From Rhodobacter sp. (GTDB lineage: Bacteria > Pseudomonadota > Alphaproteobacteria > Rhodobacterales > Rhodobacteraceae), in the NCBI GenBank assembly GCA_020637555.1, contig JACKKF010000002.1, positions 124,001-188,000 of the forward strand: DNA of 64,000 nt, in the 5' to 3' direction. Shown piece after piece: positions 1 through 9,360 of the stretch; within the stretch, counting starts at the first letter, position 1, and every line of letters starts with the position of its first letter. Position numbers and translations under genes: made by a program. Under the pieces are notes generated by a model, which had not been told where the DNA came from, did no database searches, and worked only from the letters and a program-made list of their open reading frames with translations.

Positions 1-890
1 GTTGAACGGGCCAAAGGCCACCGCATCCTCGGGGATGCCCAGCCAGACATTGTCGGCCGTCCAGGTGCCATCGAGTTTCGCCTGAATCCGCTCGATATAA
101 TAGGGCGCCCAGTTGTCCACGATCGAGGTGAGGCAGACATCGGGGGCGAAGTGCTGCATGTCCGACGCCTGGCCAAAGCCCAGCGCGCCGCGCTGCTGGC
201 AGACGGTCAGCGGCGCGGTCGAATCGGTGTGCTGCATCAGGATATCGCAGCCCTGTTCGATCAGCGCCTCGGCCGCGGCGGCTTCCTGTGCCGGGTCGAA
301 CCAGGTGTAGGCCCAGACCACGCGGAAATCGACATCGGGGTTCACCTTCTTGGCGTGAATATAGGCCGCGTTGATGCCCATGATCACTTCCGGGATCAGG
401 GAACGAGGCGATGCCAGCCGATCTTGTTCGACTGGGTCATGCGCCCGGCGATGGTGCCGATCACCGCACGCCCCTCGTAGAAGCGCGCGTTGTAGAGCCC
501 GACGTTCGGCGATTCCTGCAGATAGCCGGTCGCGTGTTCGAAGGCGATGTTCGGGAACCGCGCGGCCACCGCGTTCATCGACGGGCCATACCCGAACGAG
601 GTCGCGAAGATCAGCTGCGCGCCCGACAGCGCCATTTGCGTCATGATGCGCTCGGCGTCAGGGGCCTTCCGGCACGTTGTCGACATAGCTGGTTTCGACC
701 GCCGCACCGAAATGCTCCTGCGCGGCCAGGGCGCGCGTGGTCGTGGCCATAGGTCCAGCCAAAGTCGCCGGGCGGGCCGATATAGATGAACCCGACCTTC
801 AGCGGCGACTGGGCCCCGCGCGGCCGAGCCGGTCAGCGCGGCGAGACCCAGCGCGGCGGCCGAGGTGGCCAGAAGTTCTCTGCGTTTCAT
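1..890 (-). pseudogene. BMP-family purine/nucleoside ABC transporter binding protein, frameshifted and running off the window
   Basis: Periplasmic binding protein of the BMP (PnrA-like) family, expected to deliver a purine or nucleoside to the permeases encoded just upstream in the operon. The ATG at 888-890 has AGGGAG seven bases before it; the ATG at 894-896 is too close to it. The N-terminus has KRRELL, a hydrophobic run and an AARA end, like a Sec or Tat signal. No single frame encodes the protein. Extra bases near 814-817, at about 660, 413 and 398, plus one extra (or two missing) near 730-738, must be corrected. After that the frame stays open from about 397 to base 1, with BMP-like content such as GYGPSMN and HTDSTAPL. 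The C-terminus, perhaps 50-60 residues, lies outside. The indels are either sequencing errors or recent decay. Confidence 0.82.
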
Positions 891-937
891 GAACATACTC
901 CCTGTTTTCCGGGCAAGGCCGTTTCGTGATACCGGGG

Positions 938-1869
938 TCACCCGGCGGCATGGAAGGACCGACCCAACGACCCGGGGCCGACAGCGTGGTCCGCGCTCGA
1001 CTCGACGACATAACGACAAGCACGAGGATAGTGATCAGATACGGCGACATTGACAGATATTCCACGGGGATTTGAAAGCCCGCAGCCTGCAAATTCAGCT
1101 GAAGCACGGTGATTCCGCCGAAAAGATAGGCGCCCAGCAGCGCGCGCCAGGGCCGCCACGAGGCGAACACCACCAGCGCCAGCGCGATCCAGCCTGCGCC
1201 GGCCGTCATCCCCTCGGTCCACTGGGGCACGCGCACCAGCGACAGATAGGCCCCGCCCAGCCCCGCGCAGGCCCCGCCGAACGCGATCGCCAGGATGCGC
1301 ACGCGCTTGACCTTGTAGCCCAGGGCATGGGCCGAATCGTGGTTCTCGCCGACCGCGCGCAGCACCCGGCCGCTGCGTGTATAGGTCAGCCAGTACCAGA
1401 CCGCCGCGGTCAGCAGGATCGACGCATAGACAAGGATGTCGTGGCTGAACAGGATCCTTCCAACAACCGGCAGATCGCTGAGAAAGCCGAAGTTCAGCTT
1501 TTCCGTGCGCGGCGGGACGATGCCGACGAAGCTTTGCCCCAGCAGGGCCGAAAACCCCAGCCCGAACAAGGTCAGCGCCAGACCCGAGGCCACCTGGTTG
1601 GCCATCAGCACCTGGGTGAGCACGGCAAAGATCAGCGACAGTGCCGCGCCGGCGACGATGGCCGCCAGCATGCCCAGCGCGGGACTGCCAGTCGTCACGG
1701 CGACGGCAAAGCCCGATACCGCGCCGGTGATCATCATGCCCTCGACCCCCAGGTTGAGGACGCCGGCCTTTTCGACCACCAGTTCACCGATGGCCGCCAG
1801 CAGGATCGGTGTGGCGGCCACCATCAGCGAGGCGACCAGAACGACCGGGTTGATTGCTCCGAAATCCAT
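938..1869 (-). CDS. ABC transporter permease (BMP/nucleoside type), one-base frameshift near its 3' end
   Basis: Inner-membrane permease of the branched-chain-type (BPD_transp_2) family that partners BMP binding proteins in purine/nucleoside uptake. About eight hydrophobic segments and the family's ELVVEKAGVLNLGVEG region near residues 28-43 are visible. As printed, the frame reads through to 799 and would overlap the next gene's start by about 90 bases with unrelated sequence. Restoring one C near 971-973 gives the expected C-terminus (LGRSFHAAG) and a stop at 938-940, about 310 residues, normal for the family. The span is one base short of a multiple of three, as expected for a single deletion. 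Start ATG 1867-1869, one base after the stop of the second permease gene. Confidence 0.88.
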
Positions 1870-1870
1870 G

Positions 1871-2968
1871 TCAAGCAGCCTCCGAGCTGCGGCTGGGGGC
1901 GGCCAGCCGGATGCGATAGTTGGACAGCACGTCCAGGGCCAGCAGGAAGAACAGCAGCATCCCCTGGAACACCTGGATCGCCGCTGCGGGCAAATTCAGC
2001 ATGAATTGCGCCAGTTCCCCGCCGATATAGGTCAGCGCCAGCAACAACCCCGCCAGAACGATGCCCACCGGGTGCAGGCGACCCAGAAAGGCCACGATGA
2101 TCGCGGTGAAGCCATAGCCTGCGTTGAAGTCGATCGAGATCAGCCGCGCTGGCCCGGCCAGTTCGAACATCCCTGCCATGCCGGCAAAGGCGCCGGACAG
2201 GCCCATGCACATCAGCACCAGCCGCGCCGGCGCGACGCCGGCAAAGCGCGCGGCGCGCGGCGCCTGACCTGCCAGGCGGACGTGAAAGCCCAGGATGTGT
2301 CGTTGCAGCAGCAGATAGGTGAACAGCACCGCGATGAAGGCCGCGACACCGCCCCAGTGCAGCCCGGAATTCGCGAACAGCTCCATGTTCGAGGCCGCGC
2401 CATATTGATGGATGTTGCGCGAACCCGGGAACCCGGCGCCATCGGGGTTGCGCATGAACCCTGTCGCGGCGGCGGCCAGTAGTTTCTCGGCCACATAGAC
2501 CAGCAGCAAGGACACGAGGATCTCGTTGGTGTTGAACCTGGTTTTCAGGATCGCCGGGATCATCGCCCAGGCCCAACCGCCCGCTGCGCCCGCCAGGATC
2601 ATCAGCGGGAAGACCAGCACGCTGTCGGCCGGGTAAAAGGCCAGCGCAACGGCGGCCGCACACAGCGCGCCGATGATGTATTGCCCCTCGGCGCCGATGT
2701 TCCAGATGCCGGCGCGAAAGCCCACCGACAGGCCCACGGCGATCAGGATCAGGGGCCCGGCCTTGACCAGCAGTTGCGGGCGCGAATAGGCGGCGAACTG
2801 TTCACTGAACAGCGGATCCCAGAAGATCAGCTTGATCGCCTCGAACGGGTTCTTGCCCAGGATCACGAACAGCACCCCGCCCGCGACCATCGTCAGCAGC
2901 ACCGCAAGCACGGGGGTGGCATAGTTCCAGGCCTTTGACGGCGAGGGCCGTTTTTCAAGCCGCAGCAT
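1871..2968 (-). CDS. ABC transporter permease (BMP/nucleoside type)
   Basis: Second integral-membrane subunit of the same importer, 365 residues, BPD_transp_2 family. The N-terminus is a short basic cytoplasmic stretch followed by a first membrane segment (about residues 18-38); further hydrophobic segments fill the rest. The family signature around residues 80-100 (VGFRAGIWNIGAEGQ) and FNTNEILVSLLL near 143 are clear. Its ATG (2966-2968) lies inside the end of the ATPase gene with a 14-base overlap, so the two are translationally coupled. It forms a heterodimer with the next permease. Specificity for purines or nucleosides is inferred from the family and from the adjoining xdhABC genes. Confidence 0.93.
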   Translation of the reverse strand: MLRLEKRPSPSKAWNYATPVLAVLLTMVAGGVLFVILGKNPFEAIKLIFWDPLFSEQFAAYSRPQLLVKAGPLILIAVGLSVGFRAGIWNIGAEGQYIIGALCAAAVALAFYPADSVLVFPLMILAGAAGGWAWAMIPAILKTRFNTNEILVSLLLVYVAEKLLAAAATGFMRNPDGAGFPGSRNIHQYGAASNMELFANSGLHWGGVAAFIAVLFTYLLLQRHILGFHVRLAGQAPRAARFAGVAPARLVLMCMGLSGAFAGMAGMFELAGPARLISIDFNAGYGFTAIIVAFLGRLHPVGIVLAGLLLALTYIGGELAQFMLNLPAAAIQVFQGMLLFFLLALDVLSNYRIRLAAPSRSSEAA

Positions 2969-4475
2969 TGGTCTCTCCTTCCGCAGCTCCGCCCAGCATC
3001 AGGCCGATCTGATCCATGGTCAGCCCCTTGACGGGGCGCGGCGCGCTGAGGCGGCCGCCGTTGAGTGCCGCGAAATTGTCCGCGACTTCCAGCAGTTCAT
3101 CCAGATCCTGGCTGATGACCACGACCGCGGCGCCCGCCTGCGCCAGATCCAGGATCGCCTGCCGGATCGCCGCCGCGGCGCTGGCATCCACCCCCCAGGT
3201 CGGCTGGTTGACCACCAGAACCGAGGGGCGTTGCAGGATCTCGCGGCCGATGACGAATTTCTGCAGGTTGCCGCCGGACAGCGCCCGTGCCGCCACATGC
3301 GGACCGGGCGTGCGCACGTCGAACCGCTGGATGACCGTTTCGGCAAAGCCCCGGGCCTTGCCCCAGTTGACGAACCCCTGGTTCACCAGCTTTTCGCGCC
3401 ACGCGCCGGTCAGCAGCGCGTTTTCCGTCAGGCTCATGTCCGGGGCCGCGGCATGGCCCAGGCGTTCCTCGGGGGCGCACAGCAGGCCCATCGCCCGGCG
3501 TGCGGTCGGTCCCATCTGGCCGACCGGATCGCCCGCCATCAGCACCATGTCCGCCGGGGCCCGCAACTCGCCCGAGAGCGCGCCCAGCAATTCATCCTGC
3601 CCATTGCCCGCGACACCGCCGATGCCCAGAACCTCGCCGGCGTGCACCTTGAGGGCGACCCCCTTCAGCGCGGTGCCAAAGGCCGTCGGCGAGGCGACCG
3701 ACAGGTCGCGCACCTCGAGCAGCAGTTTCCCGGGGCTGGCCGGATCGCGCGAGGGCGTGTGCAGGGTCTGACCGACCATCATCTCGGCCAGCGAACGGGC
3801 GCTTTCCTGCCGGGGATCGGCGCGGCCCACGACCTTGCCCAGGCGCAGAACGGTGGCGTTCTCGCACAGCGACCGGATTTCCTCCAGCTTGTGCGAGATA
3901 TAGAGGATCGACCGCCCCTCGGCCCTGAGCTGGCGCAAGGTCTTGAACAGGATCTCGACCTCTTGCGGCGTCAGCACCGAGGTCGGCTCGTCCATGATCA
4001 GAAGCTGCGGGTTCTGAAGCAGGCAGCGGATGATCTCGACCCGCTGGCGTTCACCCGCCGACAGATCGCCCACCATGCGCGTCGGATCCAGCGGCAGCCC
4101 GTAATTGTGCGAAACCTCGGTGATGCGCGCCGCCAGTTCGCGGATCGGGGGCGGATTGTCCATGCCCAGGGCCACGTTCTCGGCCACGTCCATGGCGTCG
4201 AACAGGCTGAAATGCTGGAACACCATGGCAACGCCCGTGGCCCGGGCCTGCGCGGGGGCGTTGGGCGCATAGGGTTCGCCACGCCACAGCATCCGCCCCT
4301 CGTTCGGCCGGATGAGGCCATAGATCGCCTTGACCAGGGTGGATTTCCCGGCACCGTTCTCGCCCAGCAGGGCGTGGACCTCGCCCTCGCCGATGTCGAA
4401 ACTGACATCCGAATTGGCGATCACGCCGGGATAGACCTTTGTCAGGCCCTGAATGGACAATAGGGGTGTGCTCAA
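2955..4475 (-). CDS. ABC transporter ATP-binding protein, two ABC domains (purine/nucleoside importer)
   Basis: Cytoplasmic ATPase subunit with two tandem ABC domains, 506 residues, as usual for BMP-type and sugar/nucleoside importers. Domain 1 has Walker A GENGAGKST (about 38-46), signature LSAGERQRVEI and Walker B LLIMDEPTSVL. Domain 2 starts near 250; its P-loop region (GVAGNGQDE) is degenerate, which is usual in this class, and its signature is LSGGNLQKF. The only sensible start is TTG 4473-4475, which overlaps the xdhC stop codon (TTGA), so expression is coupled to xdhC. This coupling ties the transporter to xanthine oxidation. Confidence 0.94.
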   Translation of the reverse strand: MSTPLLSIQGLTKVYPGVIANSDVSFDIGEGEVHALLGENGAGKSTLVKAIYGLIRPNEGRMLWRGEPYAPNAPAQARATGVAMVFQHFSLFDAMDVAENVALGMDNPPPIRELAARITEVSHNYGLPLDPTRMVGDLSAGERQRVEIIRCLLQNPQLLIMDEPTSVLTPQEVEILFKTLRQLRAEGRSILYISHKLEEIRSLCENATVLRLGKVVGRADPRQESARSLAEMMVGQTLHTPSRDPASPGKLLLEVRDLSVASPTAFGTALKGVALKVHAGEVLGIGGVAGNGQDELLGALSGELRAPADMVLMAGDPVGQMGPTARRAMGLLCAPEERLGHAAAPDMSLTENALLTGAWREKLVNQGFVNWGKARGFAETVIQRFDVRTPGPHVAARALSGGNLQKFVIGREILQRPSVLVVNQPTWGVDASAAAAIRQAILDLAQAGAAVVVISQDLDELLEVADNFAALNGGRLSAPRPVKGLTMDQIGLMLGGAAEGETNAAA

Positions 4476-5407
4476 GACGCGATCTCCCGGGCGAGGGCTG
4501 GGGTGGACCGCGACAGGATCGCGGCGGCGACGGAAATGGCAATGGCCTGCGGGTGCTTGCCCAGAGCGGGATCGCCGATCGGGCAGGCGATGCGCGACGG
4601 ATCATGGCCCAGGGCCTGCAGTCGGCTGCGGAACCGCGCCCATTTCGTCGCCGATCCGATGAGGCCGCAGGCCGCGAACCCGTGGCCCAGCAGGCGGTGG
4701 CACAGCTCCAGGTCCAGCGCATGGCTGAAGGTCAGGACCAGGTGTTCGGCGTCCCTGGGGGCCTGGGAAACCAGCGCGGCGGGGCTATCCTGCCAGCGCG
4801 CGTCGACGCCCGGGGGGATGGTGTCGGGGAAGCGGTCGCGCGCGGTGTCGATCCAGGTCAGCGACAGCCCGGGCAGGGGGGCCAGGACCTGCACCAGCGC
4901 CCGCCCGACATGACCCGCGCCCCAGATCCACAGGGGGCGGGTCGGGGGGCACACGGGCTCGGCCAGCCAGCCTTGCAGAAAGCGCAGCGCCGCGACGCCC
5001 TCGCCGCGGGCCGCCTTGATCGCGCGGCGCAGGGGCATCGGCATCTCGGCCGAGGCGTCCCGCGCCAGGGGCCGGACGTAAAGCCCCGTTTCGGGCACCT
5101 GATCCAGCGTGGTGAACACCTCGAACCCCAACGAGACCGCCCCGCCGCAGCACTGGTTCAGCGCCGGGCCCAGGGCGATGCGTTCGATGCGCGGCGCCGC
5201 GTTTTCGGCCAGCATGGCGCGGGCGGCTTCGGTGGCCTCGAATTCCAGCGCCCCGCCACCGATCGTGCCCGCCTGACCGTCAGGCCAGACCAGCATCGCC
5301 GCCCCGGCCTCGCGCGGGGACGAACCCTGATGCGCGCAGATCACCACCCGGGCGACCGCGCCGTGATCGGCCAGCGCCCGGGCGAGGGTGGCGCGATCCA
5401 GGCTCAT
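4472..5407 (-). CDS. xdhC: XdhC, molybdenum cofactor maturation/insertion factor for xanthine dehydrogenase
   Basis: XdhC/CoxI-family protein, 311 residues. In Rhodobacter capsulatus XdhC binds the molybdenum cofactor, promotes its sulfuration and hands it to XdhB. The N-terminal XdhC/CoxI domain contains the Cys-containing segment NQCCGGAV near residues 84-91, and the C-terminal Rossmann domain has WIWGAGHVGRAL near 164-175. The ATG (5405-5407) overlaps the xdhB stop (ATGA), and the gene's own stop overlaps the TTG start of the ATPase gene. Its place behind the two structural subunits is the classic arrangement. Confidence 0.95.
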   Translation of the reverse strand: MSLDRATLARALADHGAVARVVICAHQGSSPREAGAAMLVWPDGQAGTIGGGALEFEATEAARAMLAENAAPRIERIALGPALNQCCGGAVSLGFEVFTTLDQVPETGLYVRPLARDASAEMPMPLRRAIKAARGEGVAALRFLQGWLAEPVCPPTRPLWIWGAGHVGRALVQVLAPLPGLSLTWIDTARDRFPDTIPPGVDARWQDSPAALVSQAPRDAEHLVLTFSHALDLELCHRLLGHGFAACGLIGSATKWARFRSRLQALGHDPSRIACPIGDPALGKHPQAIAISVAAAILSRSTPALAREIAS

Positions 5408-7764
5408 GCCGTGCCCCGCTGCCGCGCGACGGCGGCCAGGATGCGCTCGGCCGTGGCGGGGGCGTGAAGATCGGCATAGACCGCGCCGTCACCGCTGGCA
5501 GCGACCGCATGCGACAGCGCCATCAGCACCGAGATCCCGTGCATGAAGGGCGGTTCGCCCACGGCTTTCGACCGATGGATGGTCTCTTCGCGGTTCTCGT
5601 GGTTCCACAGGTCCACGTTGAACACGCGCGGCCGGTCGCCACAGGCCGGAATCTTGTAGGTCGAGGGCGCGTGCGTCCTGAGCCGGCCCTTGTCGTCCCA
5701 GACCAGTTCCTCGGTCGTGAGCCAGCCTGCGCCCTGCACGAATCCGCCCTCGATCTGGCCCTTGTCCAGCGCCGGATTCAGGCTGGCGCCGGCGTCGTGC
5801 AGGATGTCGACGCGCAGGATGCGGTTTTCGCCGGTCAGGGTGTCGATCACCACCTCGCTGCACGCCGCGCCATAGGCAAAGTAGAAGAACGGGCGGCCCC
5901 AGCCGCGGATGCGGTCCCAGGCGACCTTGGGCGTGGCGTAGAACCCGGTCGAGGACAGGCTGACCCGGGCCTCATAGGCAGAGCTGGCGGCCTCGGCAAA
6001 GCTGAGCTCGCGGTCATCGACCATGACCACGCCGTCGCCGAAGCGGACCAGGTCGGTCGCGCACTGGTAGCGTTCGGCCAGATGGGCGGCGATGCGGCCG
6101 CGGATCGTGTCGCAGGCGGCCTTGACGGCCATGCCGTTCAGGTCCGACCCGCTGCTGGCGGCGGTGGCCGAGGTGTTGGGCACCTTGGCGGTGTCGGTCG
6201 CGGTGATCTTGACCGCGGACAGCGGCACGCCAAAGCTGTGCGCGGCCACCTGCGCCAGTTTCAGGAACAGGCCCTGGCCCATTTCCGTGCCGCCGTGGTT
6301 CAGGTGGATCGACCCGTCCTGGTAGACATGCACCAGCGCCCCCGCCTGGTTCAGGTGGGTCAGGGTAAAGCTGATCCCGAATTTCACCGGGGTCAGCGCG
6401 ATGCCTTTCTTCAGCACGGGATTGCGCGCGTTCCAGTCCGCGACGGCGGCCTTGCGCGCCGCGTAGTCGGCGGTTTTCTCCAGCTCGGCGACCAGCTCGT
6501 GCAGGATGAAATCCTCGACCGGCTGGCCATAGGGTGTGGATTGCGGCCCCTCATGCGCCGGGGCCTGCGGACTGTGCGCGCCGCCATAGCGTTTGCCGGT
6601 GCCCGGGCCCGATTTCGCGGGCGTGGCCGCGCGGTAGAAATTGGCCTTGCGCACCGCCAGCGGATCGAGACCCAGCGCATGGGCGATGTGATCCATCACC
6701 CGTTCGACGCCCAGCATGCCCTGCGGGCCGCCGAACCCGCGATAGGCCGTGGCCGAGCACATGTTGGTGCGCAGCCGGTGGCTTTCGATGCGCACATCGG
6801 GCAGCCAATAGGCGTTGTCGGCATGCAGCATGGCGCGGTCGGCGACGGGCAGGGTCAGGTCCATCGACCAGCCGGCGCGCGTGTAATGGACAAAGTCGAT
6901 CCCCAGGACGCGCCCGCTTTCGTCCACGCCGACCCGATAATCGATGCGGAAATCGTGGCGCTTGCCGGTGACGACCATGTCGTCGTCCCGGTCATAGCGC
7001 ATCTTGCAGGGCTTGCCCGTCAGCCGCGCGGCCAGGGCGCAGGCGATGGCCAGGTGGTTGCCCTGGCTCTCCTTGCCGCCGAACCCGCCGCCCATGCGCC
7101 GGGTTTCGACCCGGACCGCGTGCATCGGGATGTGCAGGGCATGGGCGACCTTGTGCTGGATCTCGGTCGGGTGCTGGGTGGACGAGACGACATGCATGTC
7201 GCCACCCTCTTGCGGGCTGACCAGCGCGGCCTGGCCTTCGAGGTAGAAATGCTCCTGTCCGCCCATCTCGAGCCGACCCTCGATCACCCGGGGGGCGCGG
7301 GCGATGGCGCCCTCGGCATCGCCGCGTGACCAGATGCGGGGCCCTTCCTCGAACCGGGCGTTGGCGGCGATCGCATCCTCGTAGGTCAGGATCGCCGGCT
7401 TTTCGTCGTAGGCGATCTTGCCCAGCCGCGCGGCCTTGCGGGCGGCCAGATGGCTGTCCGCCACCACCAGGAACACGGGCTGGCCGACATAATGCACCGA
7501 TCCCAGTGCCAGCAGGGGCTCGTCGTTGTTCGAGGGCGAGCAATCGGCATGGCCGATGTCCGCGCCCGTCAGCACGGCGACGACACCCGGGGCCGCGCGC
7601 ACCGCGGTCAGGTCCAGCGCCGTGATGTCGCCATGCGCGACCGTGGACAGGCCAAAGGCCAGGTGGAGCGTGCCGGCGGGCGTGGGGATGTCATCGACGT
7701 AGCGCGCCTCGCCGGTCACATGCAGCGGTGCGGCGTCATGCGGAAGGGGTTTGTGGATGCTCAT
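5404..7764 (-). CDS. xdhB: xanthine dehydrogenase, molybdopterin-binding subunit
   Basis: Large catalytic subunit that hydroxylates hypoxanthine and xanthine to urate at the Mo centre, 786 residues. Visible motifs are GGGFGGKE near 223-230, [25 protein letters not shown] and GEPPFMHG near the C-terminus, which carries the expected catalytic Glu. ATG 7762-7764 overlaps the xdhA stop (ATGA). The open frame continues upstream for about 250 codons, but that part is the xdhA gene read in another frame and is not coding. A short Gly/Pro-rich stretch around residues 385-410 is longer than I expect for the family. Confidence 0.97.
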   Translation of the reverse strand: MSIHKPLPHDAAPLHVTGEARYVDDIPTPAGTLHLAFGLSTVAHGDITALDLTAVRAAPGVVAVLTGADIGHADCSPSNNDEPLLALGSVHYVGQPVFLVVADSHLAARKAARLGKIAYDEKPAILTYEDAIAANARFEEGPRIWSRGDAEGAIARAPRVIEGRLEMGGQEHFYLEGQAALVSPQEGGDMHVVSSTQHPTEIQHKVAHALHIPMHAVRVETRRMGGGFGGKESQGNHLAIACALAARLTGKPCKMRYDRDDDMVVTGKRHDFRIDYRVGVDESGRVLGIDFVHYTRAGWSMDLTLPVADRAMLHADNAYWLPDVRIESHRLRTNMCSATAYRGFGGPQGMLGVERVMDHIAHALGLDPLAVRKANFYRAATPAKSGPGTGKRYGGAHSPQAPAHEGPQSTPYGQPVEDFILHELVAELEKTADYAARKAAVADWNARNPVLKKGIALTPVKFGISFTLTHLNQAGALVHVYQDGSIHLNHGGTEMGQGLFLKLAQVAAHSFGVPLSAVKITATDTAKVPNTSATAASSGSDLNGMAVKAACDTIRGRIAAHLAERYQCATDLVRFGDGVVMVDDRELSFAEAASSAYEARVSLSSTGFYATPKVAWDRIRGWGRPFFYFAYGAACSEVVIDTLTGENRILRVDILHDAGASLNPALDKGQIEGGFVQGAGWLTTEELVWDDKGRLRTHAPSTYKIPACGDRPRVFNVDLWNHENREETIHRSKAVGEPPFMHGISVLMALSHAVAASGDGAVYADLHAPATAERILAAVARQRGTA

Positions 7765-9149
7765 GCCTCGACCTCCAGAACGCTGGTGGCAATGCCCTGA
7801 TCCTCGAGGAAATAGCGGATCAGCAGGTTGCGCGCGGCCTGCAGGCGATAGTCGGCCGACGCGCGCATGTCGCTGAGGGGGGTGAAATCCTGCGCAAAGG
7901 CGGACAGGGCCGCGTCGACCGTGGCCTGTGTCCAGGGTTGCCCGGTGAGCGCGGCCTCGACATGCAGGGCCCGTTTGGGGATGCCCGCCATGCCGCCAAA
8001 GGCGATGCGGGCACGGGTGACGGCGCCATCCGCGACGGTGATGTTGAAACACCCCAGCACAGCCGAAATGTCCTGATCGAAGCGTTTGGACAGCTTGTAG
8101 CACTTCAGCCGGTCGGGCTGGCGGGGAATGGTGACGGCTTCGACGAATTCGCCCGGCGCGCGGTCCTGCTTGCCATAGTCCAGGAAGAAGTCGGCCAGCG
8201 GGATGGCGCGGCGGCTGTCCCCCTTGCGCAGATGCAGCGTCGCGTCGAGCGCGATCAGCGCGGGCGGACTGTCGCCGATGGGCGAGCCGTTGGCGATGTT
8301 GCCCCCCACCGTCGCCGCGGCCCGAACCTGCGCCGAGGCGAAGCGGCGCAGCATGACGGCGAACCCCGGATGATGGGGCGCGATCGCGGGCAGCAGATCG
8401 GCGAAGGTGGTGGTGGCGCCGATGCGGATGGCATCGTCGGTGACATCGACACCGCGCAGGTCCTCGACCCCGGCGATGAAGGCGACGGGGCCCAGGTCGC
8501 GCAACTGCTTGGTGACCCAAAGGCCCACATCGGTGGCCCCGGCGATCAGACGGCCGTCAGGATTGGCCAGATACCACGCGGCCAGGTCGTCGGCCGTGCG
8601 CGGATTGGCGCCGCCGTCCGCGCCCTGTGCCAGCGCCGTCGCGATGAAGTCGGGCGCGGTCTGATCCAGCAACCATTGCGGCGCGGGGACCCTGGCCGCG
8701 GCCTCGGCGGCGCGGGTGATCGGGGCATAGCCCGTGCACCGGCACAGGTTGCCCGCAAGATGGGTGTCGTGGTCGGTCACGCCGTTGATCTGGCCGGTGG
8801 CCATCGACATCACGAACCCCGGCGTGCAGAATCCGCACTGGCTGCCATGATGATCGACCATCGCCTGCTGCACCGGATGCAGGCCGCCGTCCGGGTCCCG
8901 CAGACCTTCGACCGTGTGCACGGCCTTGCCGTCCAGTTGCGGCAGGAACAGGATGCAGGCGTTCAGGGCCCGGCGCCCGCGCTGGTCCGACACCATCACG
9001 GTGCAGGCCCCGCAGTCGCCCTCGTTGCATCCCTCCTTGGTCCCCTTGTGGCCGCGGTCCTCGCGCAGCCAGTCCAGAAGCGTGCGCGTGGGGGGCGGGT
9101 CGGTCAGGGTGACCGGCGTGCCGTTCAGAAGAAAGCTGATCGCGCTCAT
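7761..9149 (-). CDS. xdhA: xanthine dehydrogenase, iron-sulfur/FAD subunit
   Basis: Small subunit that passes electrons from the Mo centre through two [2Fe-2S] clusters and FAD to NAD+, 462 residues. Plant-type ferredoxin domain: Cys41, Cys46, Cys49 and Cys64. Second cluster: Cys105, Cys108, Cys136 and Cys138 (QCGFC and CRC). The FAD domain from about residue 185 has [12 protein letters not shown]. First gene of the xdhABC-transporter operon; the ATG is 9147-9149. It is divergent from dnaE across a 211-base gap. A dedicated purine importer in the same operon suggests growth on external purines as a nitrogen source. Confidence 0.97.
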   Translation of the reverse strand: MSAISFLLNGTPVTLTDPPPTRTLLDWLREDRGHKGTKEGCNEGDCGACTVMVSDQRGRRALNACILFLPQLDGKAVHTVEGLRDPDGGLHPVQQAMVDHHGSQCGFCTPGFVMSMATGQINGVTDHDTHLAGNLCRCTGYAPITRAAEAAARVPAPQWLLDQTAPDFIATALAQGADGGANPRTADDLAAWYLANPDGRLIAGATDVGLWVTKQLRDLGPVAFIAGVEDLRGVDVTDDAIRIGATTTFADLLPAIAPHHPGFAVMLRRFASAQVRAAATVGGNIANGSPIGDSPPALIALDATLHLRKGDSRRAIPLADFFLDYGKQDRAPGEFVEAVTIPRQPDRLKCYKLSKRFDQDISAVLGCFNITVADGAVTRARIAFGGMAGIPKRALHVEAALTGQPWTQATVDAALSAFAQDFTPLSDMRASADYRLQAARNLLIRYFLEDQGIATSVLEVEA

Positions 9150-9230
9150 GCGTTGTTCCGCCGCTGTCTGTTCATCCGGGCTGGTCCCTCGACCCGATGC
9201 GGCGTAAAGCCTCGGGACGCCCTGGTCCTT

Positions 9231-9248
9231 GCACTGAGTGAACAGTGC
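9231..9248. promoter_or_regulatory. inverted repeat in the xdhA/dnaE divergent region, candidate operator
   Basis: The 211-base gap 9150-9360 holds a perfect inverted repeat, GCACTG-N6-CAGTGC, about 80 bases upstream of xdhA. I see no convincing -35/-10 pair in either direction, so promoters here are not called. A purine-responsive regulator of xdh is a reasonable guess for the ligand; the site could also be unrelated. Confidence 0.35.
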
Positions 9249-9360
9249 GGGTCGCGTTCAGGCAAGCATAGACTAGCGGCGAAGGCGAGAAGCATTTTCG
9301 CTGATCTGTTGAAAATCAGGGCAGGCTTGCGCCCGATTGCCCTCTGGATAAGCTGCTGTC

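Noticed and set aside
799..937. Apparent 46-residue C-terminal extension of the permease at 938-1869.
   Set aside because: It overlaps the signal peptide of the next gene in another frame and vanishes when a single missing base near 971-973 is restored.
7765..8520. The xdhB frame stays open for about 250 codons upstream of its start.
   Set aside because: This stretch is the xdhA gene, whose own frame has clear FAD-domain motifs. The extension has shadow-like Arg/His/Gly composition, and ATG 7762-7764 has the normal ATGA overlap.
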